Below are positions 37,517 through 45,970 of a DNA stretch of 53,213 nt, one piece after another. The notes under the pieces were generated by a model. It ran no database searches, had not been told where the DNA came from, and saw nothing but the letters and a program-made list of their open reading frames with translations. This DNA comes from JACPLA01 sp035291905 (lineage in GTDB: Bacteria > Bacteroidota > Ignavibacteria > UBA10030): the NCBI GenBank assembly GCA_035291905.1, contig DATDRF010000145.1, forward strand, positions 1-53,213. The letters are read 5' to 3'. The position numbers and the translations under genes were made by a program. Numbering within the stretch: the stretch's first letter is position 1; each line of letters starts with the position of its first letter.

Positions 37517-38464
37517 TTAGTCCTTTGCGAGGTGAAGGGCCATCAAGACTGCTCCGAACGCCGGCGGCGCCTGCGGCCTGATGACAATGATTTGAGGAAT
37601 GGAGAATTCAATTTTGTGTTTTGCGATTTTTGCGAGGAGCGTCTCCTCTGTGAGCAGGCTGCCGACAAACGAGAGGGAGATCTTTTGGCGGGGCTCCCTC
37701 GTGGCCCCTTCGAGCTTGAAGGTGAGGGATCGAACATGTTCACTGAGTTCGAACGCCGCGCGATTCAGAATGCGTTCCGCCTCGATATCGTGCAATCCCG
37801 CCGCTTCAATGACAAGCGGAGCAACCGAGGCAACGTCAAAGTTGTTCCGATACACAGCACTGATGATGGTGTCCTGGTCTTTGAGGCCAAATCGGTCGGC
37901 CACAAGTTTCGTCAGGCGAGTCTCTTTTCCCCGACCGTCGATGTGTCTCGTGACCACATTGAGAGCGTCACGACCGATTGCATATCCGCTTCCTTCATCA
38001 CCGAGGATGCGGCCCCATCCCCCCACGCGGAATACCTCACCCTCTTTGGTTTTTCCGAAGGCAATAGAGCCGGTTCCGGCAATGAGAATAATCCCGGGTC
38101 CGCCTTTGAAAGATCCCTCGAGAGCAACGCGGGCATCGCTCTCGATTGCAACCCGGTTCAGTGATACACCTTCGCGCCGCGCGTGTTCGAGGAAAGCATC
38201 TCGCATTCGCTGCTGGTCGCCGGGGCGCCCTGCACCCGTCAATCCCGCAACGGCCGCCTTTACCTCCGTAGGGGATTTTCCCGCTTTTTCACAGCACTGG
38301 ATAAGGAGAGAGAGCAATTGGTGGGACGCCTGCTCGACGCCGATGATCTGGAAGTTTGACGGTCCGCCCGTCGCTTCCGCCAGCACGTTTCCCTTGTGGT
38401 CGGCAAGGATCGCCGCCGTTTTTGTGCCGCCCCCGTCAAAGCCGATAACACACAGCGGTTTCAT
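37517..38464 (-). CDS. BadF/BadG-type ATPase, probable N-acetylglucosamine kinase
   Basis: A 315-residue actin-fold kinase of the NagK/BadF family. It starts MKPLCVIGFDGGGTKTAAIL, with the phosphate-1 loop at residues 7-16, then has VAGLTGAGRP, ILIAGTGSIAFG and GGWGRILGDEGSGYAIGRD, typical of N-acetylglucosamine (or N-acetylmuramic acid) kinases. It probably phosphorylates an aminosugar freed from peptidoglycan. The ATG at 38464 is chosen over a longer frame because the ATP loop falls at the right place; there is no clear Shine-Dalgarno. It is the first gene of the minus-strand run, divergent from 38571. Confidence 0.86.
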   Translation of the reverse strand: MKPLCVIGFDGGGTKTAAILADHKGNVLAEATGGPSNFQIIGVEQASHQLLSLLIQCCEKAGKSPTEVKAAVAGLTGAGRPGDQQRMRDAFLEHARREGVSLNRVAIESDARVALEGSFKGGPGIILIAGTGSIAFGKTKEGEVFRVGGWGRILGDEGSGYAIGRDALNVVTRHIDGRGKETRLTKLVADRFGLKDQDTIISAVYRNNFDVASVAPLVIEAAGLHDIEAERILNRAAFELSEHVRSLTFKLEGATREPRQKISLSFVGSLLTEETLLAKIAKHKIEFSIPQIIVIRPQAPPAFGAVLMALHLAKD

Positions 38465-38570
38465 GAGTGCAACAAAAATACCATTTATCCGTTCTAGATT
38501 CAAGAAAATCGCCGGCTCCATCCTCGTCGGACCCAACTAAGACCGATTACCAATTACGAAGGAGGCACTC

Positions 38571-39332
38571 ATGAGCTCTCTTCTAAGACCGATTCTTCTG
38601 TTTTCGTTCTTCGCAACACCGCTTGCTGCTGCATTTGCACAAGTCGACACCATCGATATCTCCCGCGACTTGCAGCTCAAGAACCTTCCAGAAGGTCGGA
38701 ATCAATACTCCGTCACGCTTCACATGCCGAATGGCACCCTGAAGTATGTCGGTCTTTGGAGTAGAACCGTCCGAATTGTGGTTATTGGAGGGAAACAAAG
38801 GATTGTCATCGATCAGGATTGGTGGACAAGCGATTCGGCGGCACACCGGAAGGTCTATTCGATCTGTTCACGGGAGGACCTTTCCCCGATCTATCATTAC
38901 TCCAAAGACGGCAAGGGGAAGGTCGAGGCATTCAATTTCACAGCAAGCAGCGTAACAGGATCAGACACAACAGCTGACAACTCAAGAAAGGGATTTGAAC
39001 TTCCCCTCACAATGCCCACCTTGAACTGGGAGCTCGATCTCGAAATATTCCAGACACTTCCTTTTGCTGCCGGGAAAACTTTTGTCATCAGCTTCTATCA
39101 TCCGGGTGGACCGCCCCCTGGCTACTATTCTTACACCGTCACGGGAGATGAAGAGCTTGCGCTTGCAGGTGGTGGTCAGGCGGATTGCTGGGTGATGACG
39201 ATTGATTACGGAGGTGGACGGGGCTCAACAACGTTCTGGATCAGTAAGAAATCCCGGGAAGTCCTCAGGACAAAGGATTCCTTTGGCGGCGCCTATCGAT
39301 ACAAAGTGAAGCTCGCTACGGAAACACTCTAA
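38571..39332 (+). CDS. Secreted DUF3108-like protein, function unknown
   Basis: A 253-residue protein with a signal peptide (MSSLLRPILLFSFFATPLAA, then AFAQ) and a beta-rich body. The pattern of edge strands and the ending (FWISKKSREVLRTKDSF) resembles DUF3108 periplasmic proteins, but the match is weak. AGGAGG lies 5 nt upstream of the ATG, an unusually good ribosome site for this window. It is divergent from the sugar kinase gene, with 106 nt between them, and is followed by a 255-nt gap before the TlpA-like gene. Confidence 0.6.
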   Translation: MSSLLRPILLFSFFATPLAAAFAQVDTIDISRDLQLKNLPEGRNQYSVTLHMPNGTLKYVGLWSRTVRIVVIGGKQRIVIDQDWWTSDSAAHRKVYSICSREDLSPIYHYSKDGKGKVEAFNFTASSVTGSDTTADNSRKGFELPLTMPTLNWELDLEIFQTLPFAAGKTFVISFYHPGGPPPGYYSYTVTGDEELALAGGGQADCWVMTIDYGGGRGSTTFWISKKSREVLRTKDSFGGAYRYKVKLATETL

Positions 39333-39540
39333 TGCGAGACAACGATGCAACGAGGATCATTTCGTTGGTTCGTCCCTTCGTTGGCGTTAATTCGTCCCTT
39401 CCCAGGCTCGCCATTCCCTCCCTTTTTCCCACGTCATATCGCCTCCACTGCGGATCGTTTCGTCCGAAGTCGCATCAAATAGAAAGGGGCTGAGATACGG
39501 AAAAAACCAGACGGGGGGATAAATTTCTCGCTTCAAAGTG

Positions 39541-39548
39541 TTATATTA
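39541..39548 (+). promoter_or_regulatory. Possible -10 element for the TlpA-DsbD pair
   Basis: TTATATTA stands 40 nt before the TlpA-like start codon in the gap that follows the secreted-protein gene. A matching upstream element is not clear, so the call rests on the AT-rich hexamer and position only. The rest of 39333-39587 shows no gene. Confidence 0.25.
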
Positions 39549-39587
39549 AGGAACCATTTCTGTTTAATCCTCACCGAAAGGCGTCTC

Positions 39588-40058
39588 ATGTCGCGATTGA
39601 TGATGGTTGTAGTCTTTATCCTCTTCACGGGTGTCGTTCTTGGCCAGGGCAAAAAAGCTCCTGACTTCTCATTGAAAACATCGGACGGAAAAACCGTTCA
39701 GCTCTCCCAGCTCAAGGGAAAAGTCGTCCTTCTCAATTTCTGGGCTACATGGTGCGGCCCGTGCCGAAAGGAGATTCCGGATTTTCTCGAAGTCTACAAG
39801 CAGAATAAGGGCAAGGAATTCCAGATCGTGGGCGTCGCGCTCGATGAAGAGGGTTGGAACGTCGTCACTCCGTTCGTGAAACAGTACAAGGTCAACTATC
39901 CCGTTGTCGTCGGAGACGGAAAGCTGGTGCGGGAATATGGAGGTTTTGAATTCATTCCGACGACATTTCTCATCGATAAGCAGGGAACGATCGTACACAC
40001 ATGGACCGGTCTCGTGAAGAAGGCGGAGCTTGACAAGAAGCTAAAAGGTCTTCTCTAA
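39588..40058 (+). CDS. TlpA/ResA-like periplasmic thioredoxin
   Basis: A 156-residue protein with an N-terminal signal (MSRLMMVVVFILFTGVVLGQ) and a thioredoxin fold carrying NFWATWCGPCRKEIP (Cys56, Cys59) and the cis-proline loop FIPTTFLID. It probably reduces disulfides or supports cytochrome c maturation in the periplasm. It lies 12 nt upstream of dsbD, whose product would recycle it with electrons from the cytoplasm. GAAAGG is about 7 nt before the ATG. Confidence 0.9.
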   Translation: MSRLMMVVVFILFTGVVLGQGKKAPDFSLKTSDGKTVQLSQLKGKVVLLNFWATWCGPCRKEIPDFLEVYKQNKGKEFQIVGVALDEEGWNVVTPFVKQYKVNYPVVVGDGKLVREYGGFEFIPTTFLIDKQGTIVHTWTGLVKKAELDKKLKGLL

Positions 40059-40070
40059 CCAATCGGGCTC

Positions 40071-41861
40071 ATGCCAATGAAATCGATTCTTCGCGTCCTT
40101 CTTTCGACTCTCGTTTTTACCACTCTCGCCGGCACCCAGCCGCTCCCAGGATCGAGTGGTAACCGTGTGACGGCAGAAGCAAAGCTCTCACAAGAGTCCT
40201 TCCAAAGCGGTTCAGTCGCAAAAATTGCCATCGTGCTCTCTATTGAGGACGGATGGCACGTGAACGCCCACAATCCGACTTACGATTACCTCATCGGAAC
40301 GAGCGTTGAGCTTCAGTCGATGGAAGGTGTGATCATTGCCGATATTCGTTACCCTGAGGGATCGCTTCTACAGTTTGGGTTCGCTGACGATTTGCTGCGA
40401 GTTTACGATGGGGCGGCACCGATCTTCCTTACCTTGAAGCTCTCCGAGAAGATCAAACCCGGCACCTACACGCTGCCGGCGATCGTCCTGGTACAGGCTT
40501 GCAACGATCAGGTGTGCCTTGCCCCTTCATCCGTTGCTGTCGACGTATCCCTGACGATCGTTGAGGCGACTGCGCCGGTCAAATCGGCCAACGATGCACT
40601 GTTCGCCGGCTACGATGCGACCGTCACTTCGGGAGCGCAGGAGAATGAGCTTGCGCAGCTTTTTGCCACCGAAGGGTCGTTCGTCGCGTTTCTGGCAATC
40701 TTCCTTATCGGTTTGGCTCTCAACCTGACCCCCTGCGTCTATCCTATGCTGTCGGTTACAGTTTCACTCTTCGGCACACAGAGCGACACGAACACTGCAA
40801 GAGTCTTTGTGAAGGCAGTCGTGTACGTCCTCGGCATTGCCTCGATGTACAGCGTTCTTGGGGTCACTGCGGCAATGAGCGGAGGGCTTTTTGGCAACTG
40901 GCTTCAGAGCCCATGGGTCCTTGGCGCCATCGGTGCGCTCCTCTTCGGACTCGCCCTCAGCATGTTTGGGGTGTATCAGATCCAGGCGCCCTATTGGCTC
41001 ACCAGCAAATTGGGCGGCACAACCGGCACCGGCTTCATCAGCCTCTTTATTTCAGGCCTGGTTGTCGGGATCTTCGCAGCGCCGTGCATCGGCCCGCCGG
41101 TTATCGCCCTCCTGGCTCTTGTCGGCCAGAAAGGGGATCCTCTTTTCGGCTTCTGGGCGTTCTTCATTCTCTCGCTGGGACTGGGTTTCCCCTATCTCAT
41201 ACTCGGCACATTTTCGGGATTGCTGAAGAAGGTACCCCGTTCGGGTGCATGGTTGATCTGGGTTGAGCGTATCTTCGGTGTGGTGCTCGTGGGTGCGGCG
41301 CTCTTCTATATCTCGCTCGCATTTTTTCCCAAGTTTGCCGCGTACGTGGTTCCGTTCACGCTCATCGTCGGAGGACTGTATCTCGGTTTCATCGAACCGT
41401 CGGCGAAAGACAAGGTCTGGCTGAAACGGATAAAATGGGTATTCGGTATCGCTTCCGTTGTCGTCGGAGGCCTCTTCGCCAACGCACTTCGCGAACCGTC
41501 GGTCTCATGGCATCCCTACGATGAAGATTGGATCACCGAGGCAAAAGCCTCCGAGCAGCCGATCATCATGGACTTCTATGCCGACTGGTGCATTCCATGT
41601 CTGGAGCTGGACAGGAAGACGTTCACGGATCCAGAGGTTATTGCCATAGCCGACCGATTTGTGAGGCTTAAAGTCGATCTCACACATTTCGATTCACCGG
41701 AGGCCGAGGCATTGAGGAAGAAGTACGACATTGCAGGTGTGCCGACCATCGTTTTTCTGGACACGGACGGAACCGAAGTTGTTTCTTCACGTGTGGTCGG
41801 GTACCTGCCGCCCGAACGCTTTCTCGAAAAGATGAAACCGTTGCTTCCACAGACCCCTTAG
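40071..41861 (+). CDS. dsbD: Thiol:disulfide interchange protein DsbD
   Basis: Moves electrons from cytoplasmic thioredoxin to periplasmic thiol proteins. The 596-residue protein has a signal peptide, an N-terminal DsbD-alpha domain with the cysteine pair Cys144/Cys149 (CNDQVC), eight or so membrane spans carrying LNLTPCVYPM (Cys222) and FAAPCIGPP (Cys339), and a C-terminal thioredoxin domain with FYADWCIPCLELD. All three redox pairs are present. A second in-frame ATG at 40077 could be the true start. It forms a natural pair with the preceding TlpA-like gene. Confidence 0.94.
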   Translation: MPMKSILRVLLSTLVFTTLAGTQPLPGSSGNRVTAEAKLSQESFQSGSVAKIAIVLSIEDGWHVNAHNPTYDYLIGTSVELQSMEGVIIADIRYPEGSLLQFGFADDLLRVYDGAAPIFLTLKLSEKIKPGTYTLPAIVLVQACNDQVCLAPSSVAVDVSLTIVEATAPVKSANDALFAGYDATVTSGAQENELAQLFATEGSFVAFLAIFLIGLALNLTPCVYPMLSVTVSLFGTQSDTNTARVFVKAVVYVLGIASMYSVLGVTAAMSGGLFGNWLQSPWVLGAIGALLFGLALSMFGVYQIQAPYWLTSKLGGTTGTGFISLFISGLVVGIFAAPCIGPPVIALLALVGQKGDPLFGFWAFFILSLGLGFPYLILGTFSGLLKKVPRSGAWLIWVERIFGVVLVGAALFYISLAFFPKFAAYVVPFTLIVGGLYLGFIEPSAKDKVWLKRIKWVFGIASVVVGGLFANALREPSVSWHPYDEDWITEAKASEQPIIMDFYADWCIPCLELDRKTFTDPEVIAIADRFVRLKVDLTHFDSPEAEALRKKYDIAGVPTIVFLDTDGTEVVSSRVVGYLPPERFLEKMKPLLPQTP

Positions 41862-41987
41862 TCCTTTTCCCGCCCGCCCAGCGTTCGCAACACTCCAGGG
41901 AGAGTTCCAACAAATTTTCTTGCCTGCCGGAAGACCTTAGGTATCAATCACTTCCCGCCAAAACTCCGCGAAACTCATGTTCGCCGC

Positions 41988-42017
41988 TTGTGTGACGTGG
42001 GGACTTTTCCGTATTAT
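41988..42017 (+). promoter_or_regulatory. Possible promoter of the permease leader
   Basis: TTGTGT (41988-41993) and TATTAT (42012-42017) are separated by 18 nt, close to a sigma-70-type layout. A start site near 42025 would give a leader of about 110 nt ending in the hairpin at 42103-42133. Weak evidence; FCB promoters often differ from this pattern. The gap 41862-42151 holds no gene. Confidence 0.3.
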
Positions 42018-42102
42018 GTGTGCCGCTTAAAAAAGAACGTCGCGGTGTTTGAGATAAGCTCCAGATCCAGGAATCACTGAAAACGATAACGGAACAATTT
42101 GT

Positions 42103-42133
42103 AAGCCGATGCTTTGCTGCATCGGCTTTTTTT
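42103..42133 (+). terminator. Intrinsic terminator or attenuator before the APC-UspA gene
   Basis: A perfect 10-bp stem, AAGCCGATGC with GCATCGGCTT around a 6-nt loop, is followed by a run of seven T. It lies 241 nt after dsbD and only 18 nt before the next start codon, so it is better placed as a leader terminator or the end of a small RNA than as the dsbD terminator. Confidence 0.8.
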
Positions 42134-42151
42134 ATGAGAGGTAGATAGTAC

Positions 42152-43903
42152 TTGGATCACGCAGTTCAATCGTCTGCCCCGCAGACTACAGTTGTCGAAT
42201 ACGCCACAAGCAGGCCGCGTGTCCTCGGGTGGATACGCAGCGCGGCAATACTCGACGGCGATTGGGGTACAAGTATCGCCTACGTGCTTGGGATAGGATT
42301 TGCCCTGGCAGGATATGCGAGCTTCTGGCACCTCATGGCGATGCTCGCGTTGACAACCCTTGTGGCCGTCAACTACATCACCATCTGCCGGCTGTATCCC
42401 AAAGGCGGGGGCGTGTACAGCTCGGTGTACGGCCGATCAAAAACGTGGGCGGTCATCGGGGCGCTCCTCCTCGGCGCTGACTATGTTGTCACTATCGCGC
42501 TTTCAATCCTCGACGCCGCGCATTACTTCGGGGTTCACGACCCCCTTCTTGCTGCCATCGTTATCATCCTTGCCGTAGGGGTTTTCAACTGGTACGGCCC
42601 GAAACACACGGGGGCGGCGGCGATCTTCATCTCCGTTGCCACTCTTGCGACGCTTGCAGTCATTATTATCGCTTCTCTCCCCACCACGATCGCCACTACT
42701 CATATCGAACAACCTTCCGGTACGTTCTTTACCAATTGGGAAGTCTTTGTCGGGATCATACTCAGCATTTCCGGCATCGAAGCAGTTTCCAATATGACCG
42801 GCCTTATGAAGGACCCCGCCCGCGATTCCCGCCGGGCGATTCTCTCCATACTGACGAAGGTTGTCTTTGCAACGGTCTTCCTGACGCTCGCAATGCATGC
42901 TATACCGGCCATGAGCAGGCTTGAACACAAAGAAGAAATGCTGCGATTCCTTGGAGAATCGTACATCGCACCATGGTTTGGCTGGGTCGTCGCCGGGACA
43001 ATTGGATTTCTCCTCATTTCCGCAGGGAACACAGCGCTCAACGCTTTGATATCGATCCAGTTCCTGATGTCCGTTGACCGCGAATTACCCGCTCCCCTTC
43101 GCAAACTTAATGCCCATGGTGTCCCCGTGGTACCGTTGGCAGTGTCAACCCTTGTCCCGATCATTGTTCTCTTGTTTGTCAATGACGTGCTCACTCTTGC
43201 GCAACTCTATGCAATCGGAGTCGTTGGAGCGATCTTGATCAATGTAGGGTCCACAGCGACCGACCTTTCGATCAAGCTTCCGAACCGCACGCGCCTTATG
43301 ATGCTGGTATCCACCGCCGCGCTCATTCTTATTGAAGGCTCCATCATCATCGATAAGCCGAAGGCCACAGTTTTCATCACTCTTGTCCTGATGGCCGGTC
43401 TTTCCGCCCGTTACCTTGCGCGACGGAAACCGGTCGTCGTGCCTGCTTTCCAGCCGGCCATTGTCCCATCTCCCCCGCCTAAACGGCGGAGGAAGCCCCT
43501 TCCAAGCGTCAAGTATTTGCTTGCCATGAAAGACTCGAACGATCGCCTGCTCAATTTCGCCATTGAAGAGGCCAAAATACGCAATGCCCTTCTTTTCGTC
43601 CTGCGTGTGAAGGAAGTCGCCGTCGGTTTGCTGCCTGAACGCCTTGAAATGGAGACAAACGGCGCGGAGAAACACATCCACGAAGCGTGCACGCGCGCAG
43701 GTATCGACTATCAGACCATCTCCATCCCCAGCAACGAGGTCGGCTACACGATCACGGAATATGCGGCTGTGTTCGGCGTTGAGCGCGTCATTGTAGGGGC
43801 GCATTCGCGAAAACTCTTCGAGACCGTCCTCAAGGGAAGCACCATCCGATCACTCAGTTCTCTCTTGCCTGAGGAAATTCAGTTAGTTATCTTCGGTGGT
43901 TAA
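42152..43903 (+). CDS. APC-family amino acid permease with C-terminal UspA domain
   Basis: A 583-residue transporter. Residues about 25-430 hold some 12 membrane spans of the amino acid-polyamine-organocation type (starting AAILDGDWGTSIAYVLGIG, with GIEAVSNMTGLMKDPARDS). Residues about 445-583 form a universal stress protein domain ending VIVGAHSRKLFETVLKGS, with a possible nucleotide loop. Such fusions suggest regulation of transport by a nucleotide or stress signal; the substrate is unknown. The start is TTG at 42152, with GAGAGG about 12 nt upstream. A terminator-like hairpin immediately precedes it. Confidence 0.87.
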   Translation: MDHAVQSSAPQTTVVEYATSRPRVLGWIRSAAILDGDWGTSIAYVLGIGFALAGYASFWHLMAMLALTTLVAVNYITICRLYPKGGGVYSSVYGRSKTWAVIGALLLGADYVVTIALSILDAAHYFGVHDPLLAAIVIILAVGVFNWYGPKHTGAAAIFISVATLATLAVIIIASLPTTIATTHIEQPSGTFFTNWEVFVGIILSISGIEAVSNMTGLMKDPARDSRRAILSILTKVVFATVFLTLAMHAIPAMSRLEHKEEMLRFLGESYIAPWFGWVVAGTIGFLLISAGNTALNALISIQFLMSVDRELPAPLRKLNAHGVPVVPLAVSTLVPIIVLLFVNDVLTLAQLYAIGVVGAILINVGSTATDLSIKLPNRTRLMMLVSTAALILIEGSIIIDKPKATVFITLVLMAGLSARYLARRKPVVVPAFQPAIVPSPPPKRRRKPLPSVKYLLAMKDSNDRLLNFAIEEAKIRNALLFVLRVKEVAVGLLPERLEMETNGAEKHIHEACTRAGIDYQTISIPSNEVGYTITEYAAVFGVERVIVGAHSRKLFETVLKGSTIRSLSSLLPEEIQLVIFGG

Positions 43904-43999
43904 ATTGGAAGACAGAGGTCAGAAGACAGAGTTCAGAAGTCAGAGGTCAGAATTCAGAATTTGGTATTTAGGATTTGCCAACTACCTCAGGAGATCTCA
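43904..43999. repeat. Short-word tract upstream of nhaC
   Basis: In the plus (transcribed) direction the gap reads as imperfect copies of CAGAGGTCAGAAG: GAAGACAGAGGTCAGAAGAC, then CAGAGTTCAGAAGTCAGAGG, then CAGAATTCAGAATTTGG. It ends with CAGGAG six bases before the TTG start of nhaC. No gene or hairpin is evident. Confidence 0.7.
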
Positions 44000-45946
44000 T
44001 TGCGGACGATTGTAGCCCTCGCCATGGGAAGCGGATTGTTCCTTTCGTCGCTTTCCGCCCAGCCCTCCCTCCCCGTCAGGTTAGAAATCAAAACCCCGCA
44101 GCTCATTCTTTCAGGCGTGAATGTTTCCATCAGTGTTGTGGCAAAGGATTCCGCCGGTAAGGTCCTCAGCGACTTTTCGTCGCCCGCCGTGTATTCGGGA
44201 TTTGGGCGAAATGTCCCCGGCGAGAAACCGTCGGAAGAGACCCGCTTCATGCGGGGAACGCTTCTTCTGGAAGACGCGATCTTCTCCTCGGCCGGCTCGA
44301 ATGAAATCACCATTGAGGCAGGCGGCTCAAAGGTATCCACCACAGTGCGTGTTGTCCCGGGATGGCTGAGTATTCTCCCTCCTCTTGTGGCGATCCTCCT
44401 CGCCCTCATCCTTCGCCAGGTTGTGATCTCATTATTTGCCGGCATTTGGGTCGGGGCAACTATTGTTTTCGATTACAACGTTCTCGGCGGCATTTTTCGC
44501 GTGCTGGACCATTATGTGGTCAAGGGGCTCTCTGACACGAGCCACGTCCAGATCATCCTGTTCAGCCTGATGTTCGGCGGAATGGTCGGTGTAATCTCCA
44601 AGAACGGAGGAACAATCGGTATCGCCAATGTCATTACGAAGTTTGCACGCACGGCACGCGGTGGTCAGCTGGCAACTTGGTTCATGGCGTTCGTGATGTT
44701 CTTCGACGACTACGCCAATGTTCTCGTGAGGGGGAATCTGATGAGGCCCATCACCGACAAGCTGCGCGTGTCCAGAGAAAAACTCTCGTTCATTGTCGAT
44801 GCCGGAGCCGCAACCGTGGCGAGCGTCTTCATCATTTCGACCTGGATCGGATATGAGATCAGCCTGATTGCAGACGGCCTCAAGAGCATCAACTCCGCGG
44901 AAGAACCCTACTCGGTATTCCTGCAGACAATCCCGTACCGATTCTATCCGATCTTCACGCTCATCCTGGTTTTTTTGATAGGATTTCTTGACCGCGATTT
45001 CGGTCCGATGCTCAAAGCGGAACGCAGAGCCCGTACGACCGGCAAGGTCCTTCGGGACGGCGCCCAGCCGGCCGTCGACCTGACTGAAAGCACGAACATC
45101 GGCACAGGCAACGTACCTGCACGATGGTATAACGGATTCATCCCCATTCTGACAATCCTTTTCGTGGGACTGTACAGCCTCTACAGTACCGGGACCGCTG
45201 CCCTCCAGGCAAAGGGACAACTTTCGTACAGCATTGGGGAGATTATCAGCAACTCCGATTCGTACGCTTCACTGCTCTGGGCCTCCCTCTCCGGATGCAT
45301 TGCGGCTATCTTGTTGACCGTCGGACAACGGCTCATGAGCATCGCGCACGCCGTCGATGCATGGTTCGACGGATTGAAATCCATGCTTCTTGCAATGTTG
45401 ATCCTTGTCCTTGCCTGGTCTATCGGGGCGGTGACGGAAGAAGTTCACACGGCATCGTTCCTTGTTCAGATTCTTCGGGGAACCATCGAGCCGCATTGGC
45501 TGCCCGTCCTGACGTTCGTCATCGCCGCTATCGTCAGCTTCGCAACAGGAACCAGCTGGGGAACCATGGCCATCATGATGCCATTGGTGATCCCGCTAGC
45601 CAACACGCTCGGCATTGACGCGGCACTTTCAAGCGTAGACATGACCATCATCCTGAACGGCGTGATCAGTTCAGTACTCGCGGGGGCTGTCTTCGGAGAC
45701 CATTGTTCACCGATTTCGGACACCACCATTTTGAGTTCGATGGCCTCTGCCTGCGATCACATCGATCATGTGCGCACTCAGCTTCCGTACGCGCTGCTCG
45801 CAGCGTTCGTCGGAATGCTGGTTGGCGATATTCCGACCGCATTCGGATTCTCTCCCTGGTTATCGATCCTTGTTGGAACTGCGGTGATGGTGGGTGTGCT
45901 GATGGTGGTTGGGAAAAAGGTGGAGGAAGGCCAAGCGGTGGCGTGA
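44000..45946 (+). CDS. NhaC-family Na+/H+ antiporter with N-terminal exported Ig-like domain
   Basis: A 648-residue inner-membrane antiporter. The N-terminus is a signal sequence (TIVALAMGSGLFLSSLSA) followed by about 100 residues of beta-sandwich character (LPVRLEIKTPQLILSG to SKVSTTVRVVPG) and then some 11-13 membrane spans typical of NhaC-type proteins, with the FGDHCSPISDTTILSS motif near the end. The periplasmic domain is not part of the standard NhaC fold. A frame start further upstream (43961) runs through the word tract; the TTG at 44000 has AGGAG 6 nt before it and begins a proper signal peptide, so it is chosen. Confidence 0.88.
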   Translation: MRTIVALAMGSGLFLSSLSAQPSLPVRLEIKTPQLILSGVNVSISVVAKDSAGKVLSDFSSPAVYSGFGRNVPGEKPSEETRFMRGTLLLEDAIFSSAGSNEITIEAGGSKVSTTVRVVPGWLSILPPLVAILLALILRQVVISLFAGIWVGATIVFDYNVLGGIFRVLDHYVVKGLSDTSHVQIILFSLMFGGMVGVISKNGGTIGIANVITKFARTARGGQLATWFMAFVMFFDDYANVLVRGNLMRPITDKLRVSREKLSFIVDAGAATVASVFIISTWIGYEISLIADGLKSINSAEEPYSVFLQTIPYRFYPIFTLILVFLIGFLDRDFGPMLKAERRARTTGKVLRDGAQPAVDLTESTNIGTGNVPARWYNGFIPILTILFVGLYSLYSTGTAALQAKGQLSYSIGEIISNSDSYASLLWASLSGCIAAILLTVGQRLMSIAHAVDAWFDGLKSMLLAMLILVLAWSIGAVTEEVHTASFLVQILRGTIEPHWLPVLTFVIAAIVSFATGTSWGTMAIMMPLVIPLANTLGIDAALSSVDMTIILNGVISSVLAGAVFGDHCSPISDTTILSSMASACDHIDHVRTQLPYALLAAFVGMLVGDIPTAFGFSPWLSILVGTAVMVGVLMVVGKKVEEGQAVA

Positions 45947-45970
45947 GAGGATACGAGGGGAAGAGAGTAA

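Noticed and set aside
42018..42133. c-di-AMP (ydaO-type) riboswitch or SRP RNA in the permease leader
   Set aside because: Neither the ydaO core nor the SRP tetraloop region could be found; only the terminator is supported.
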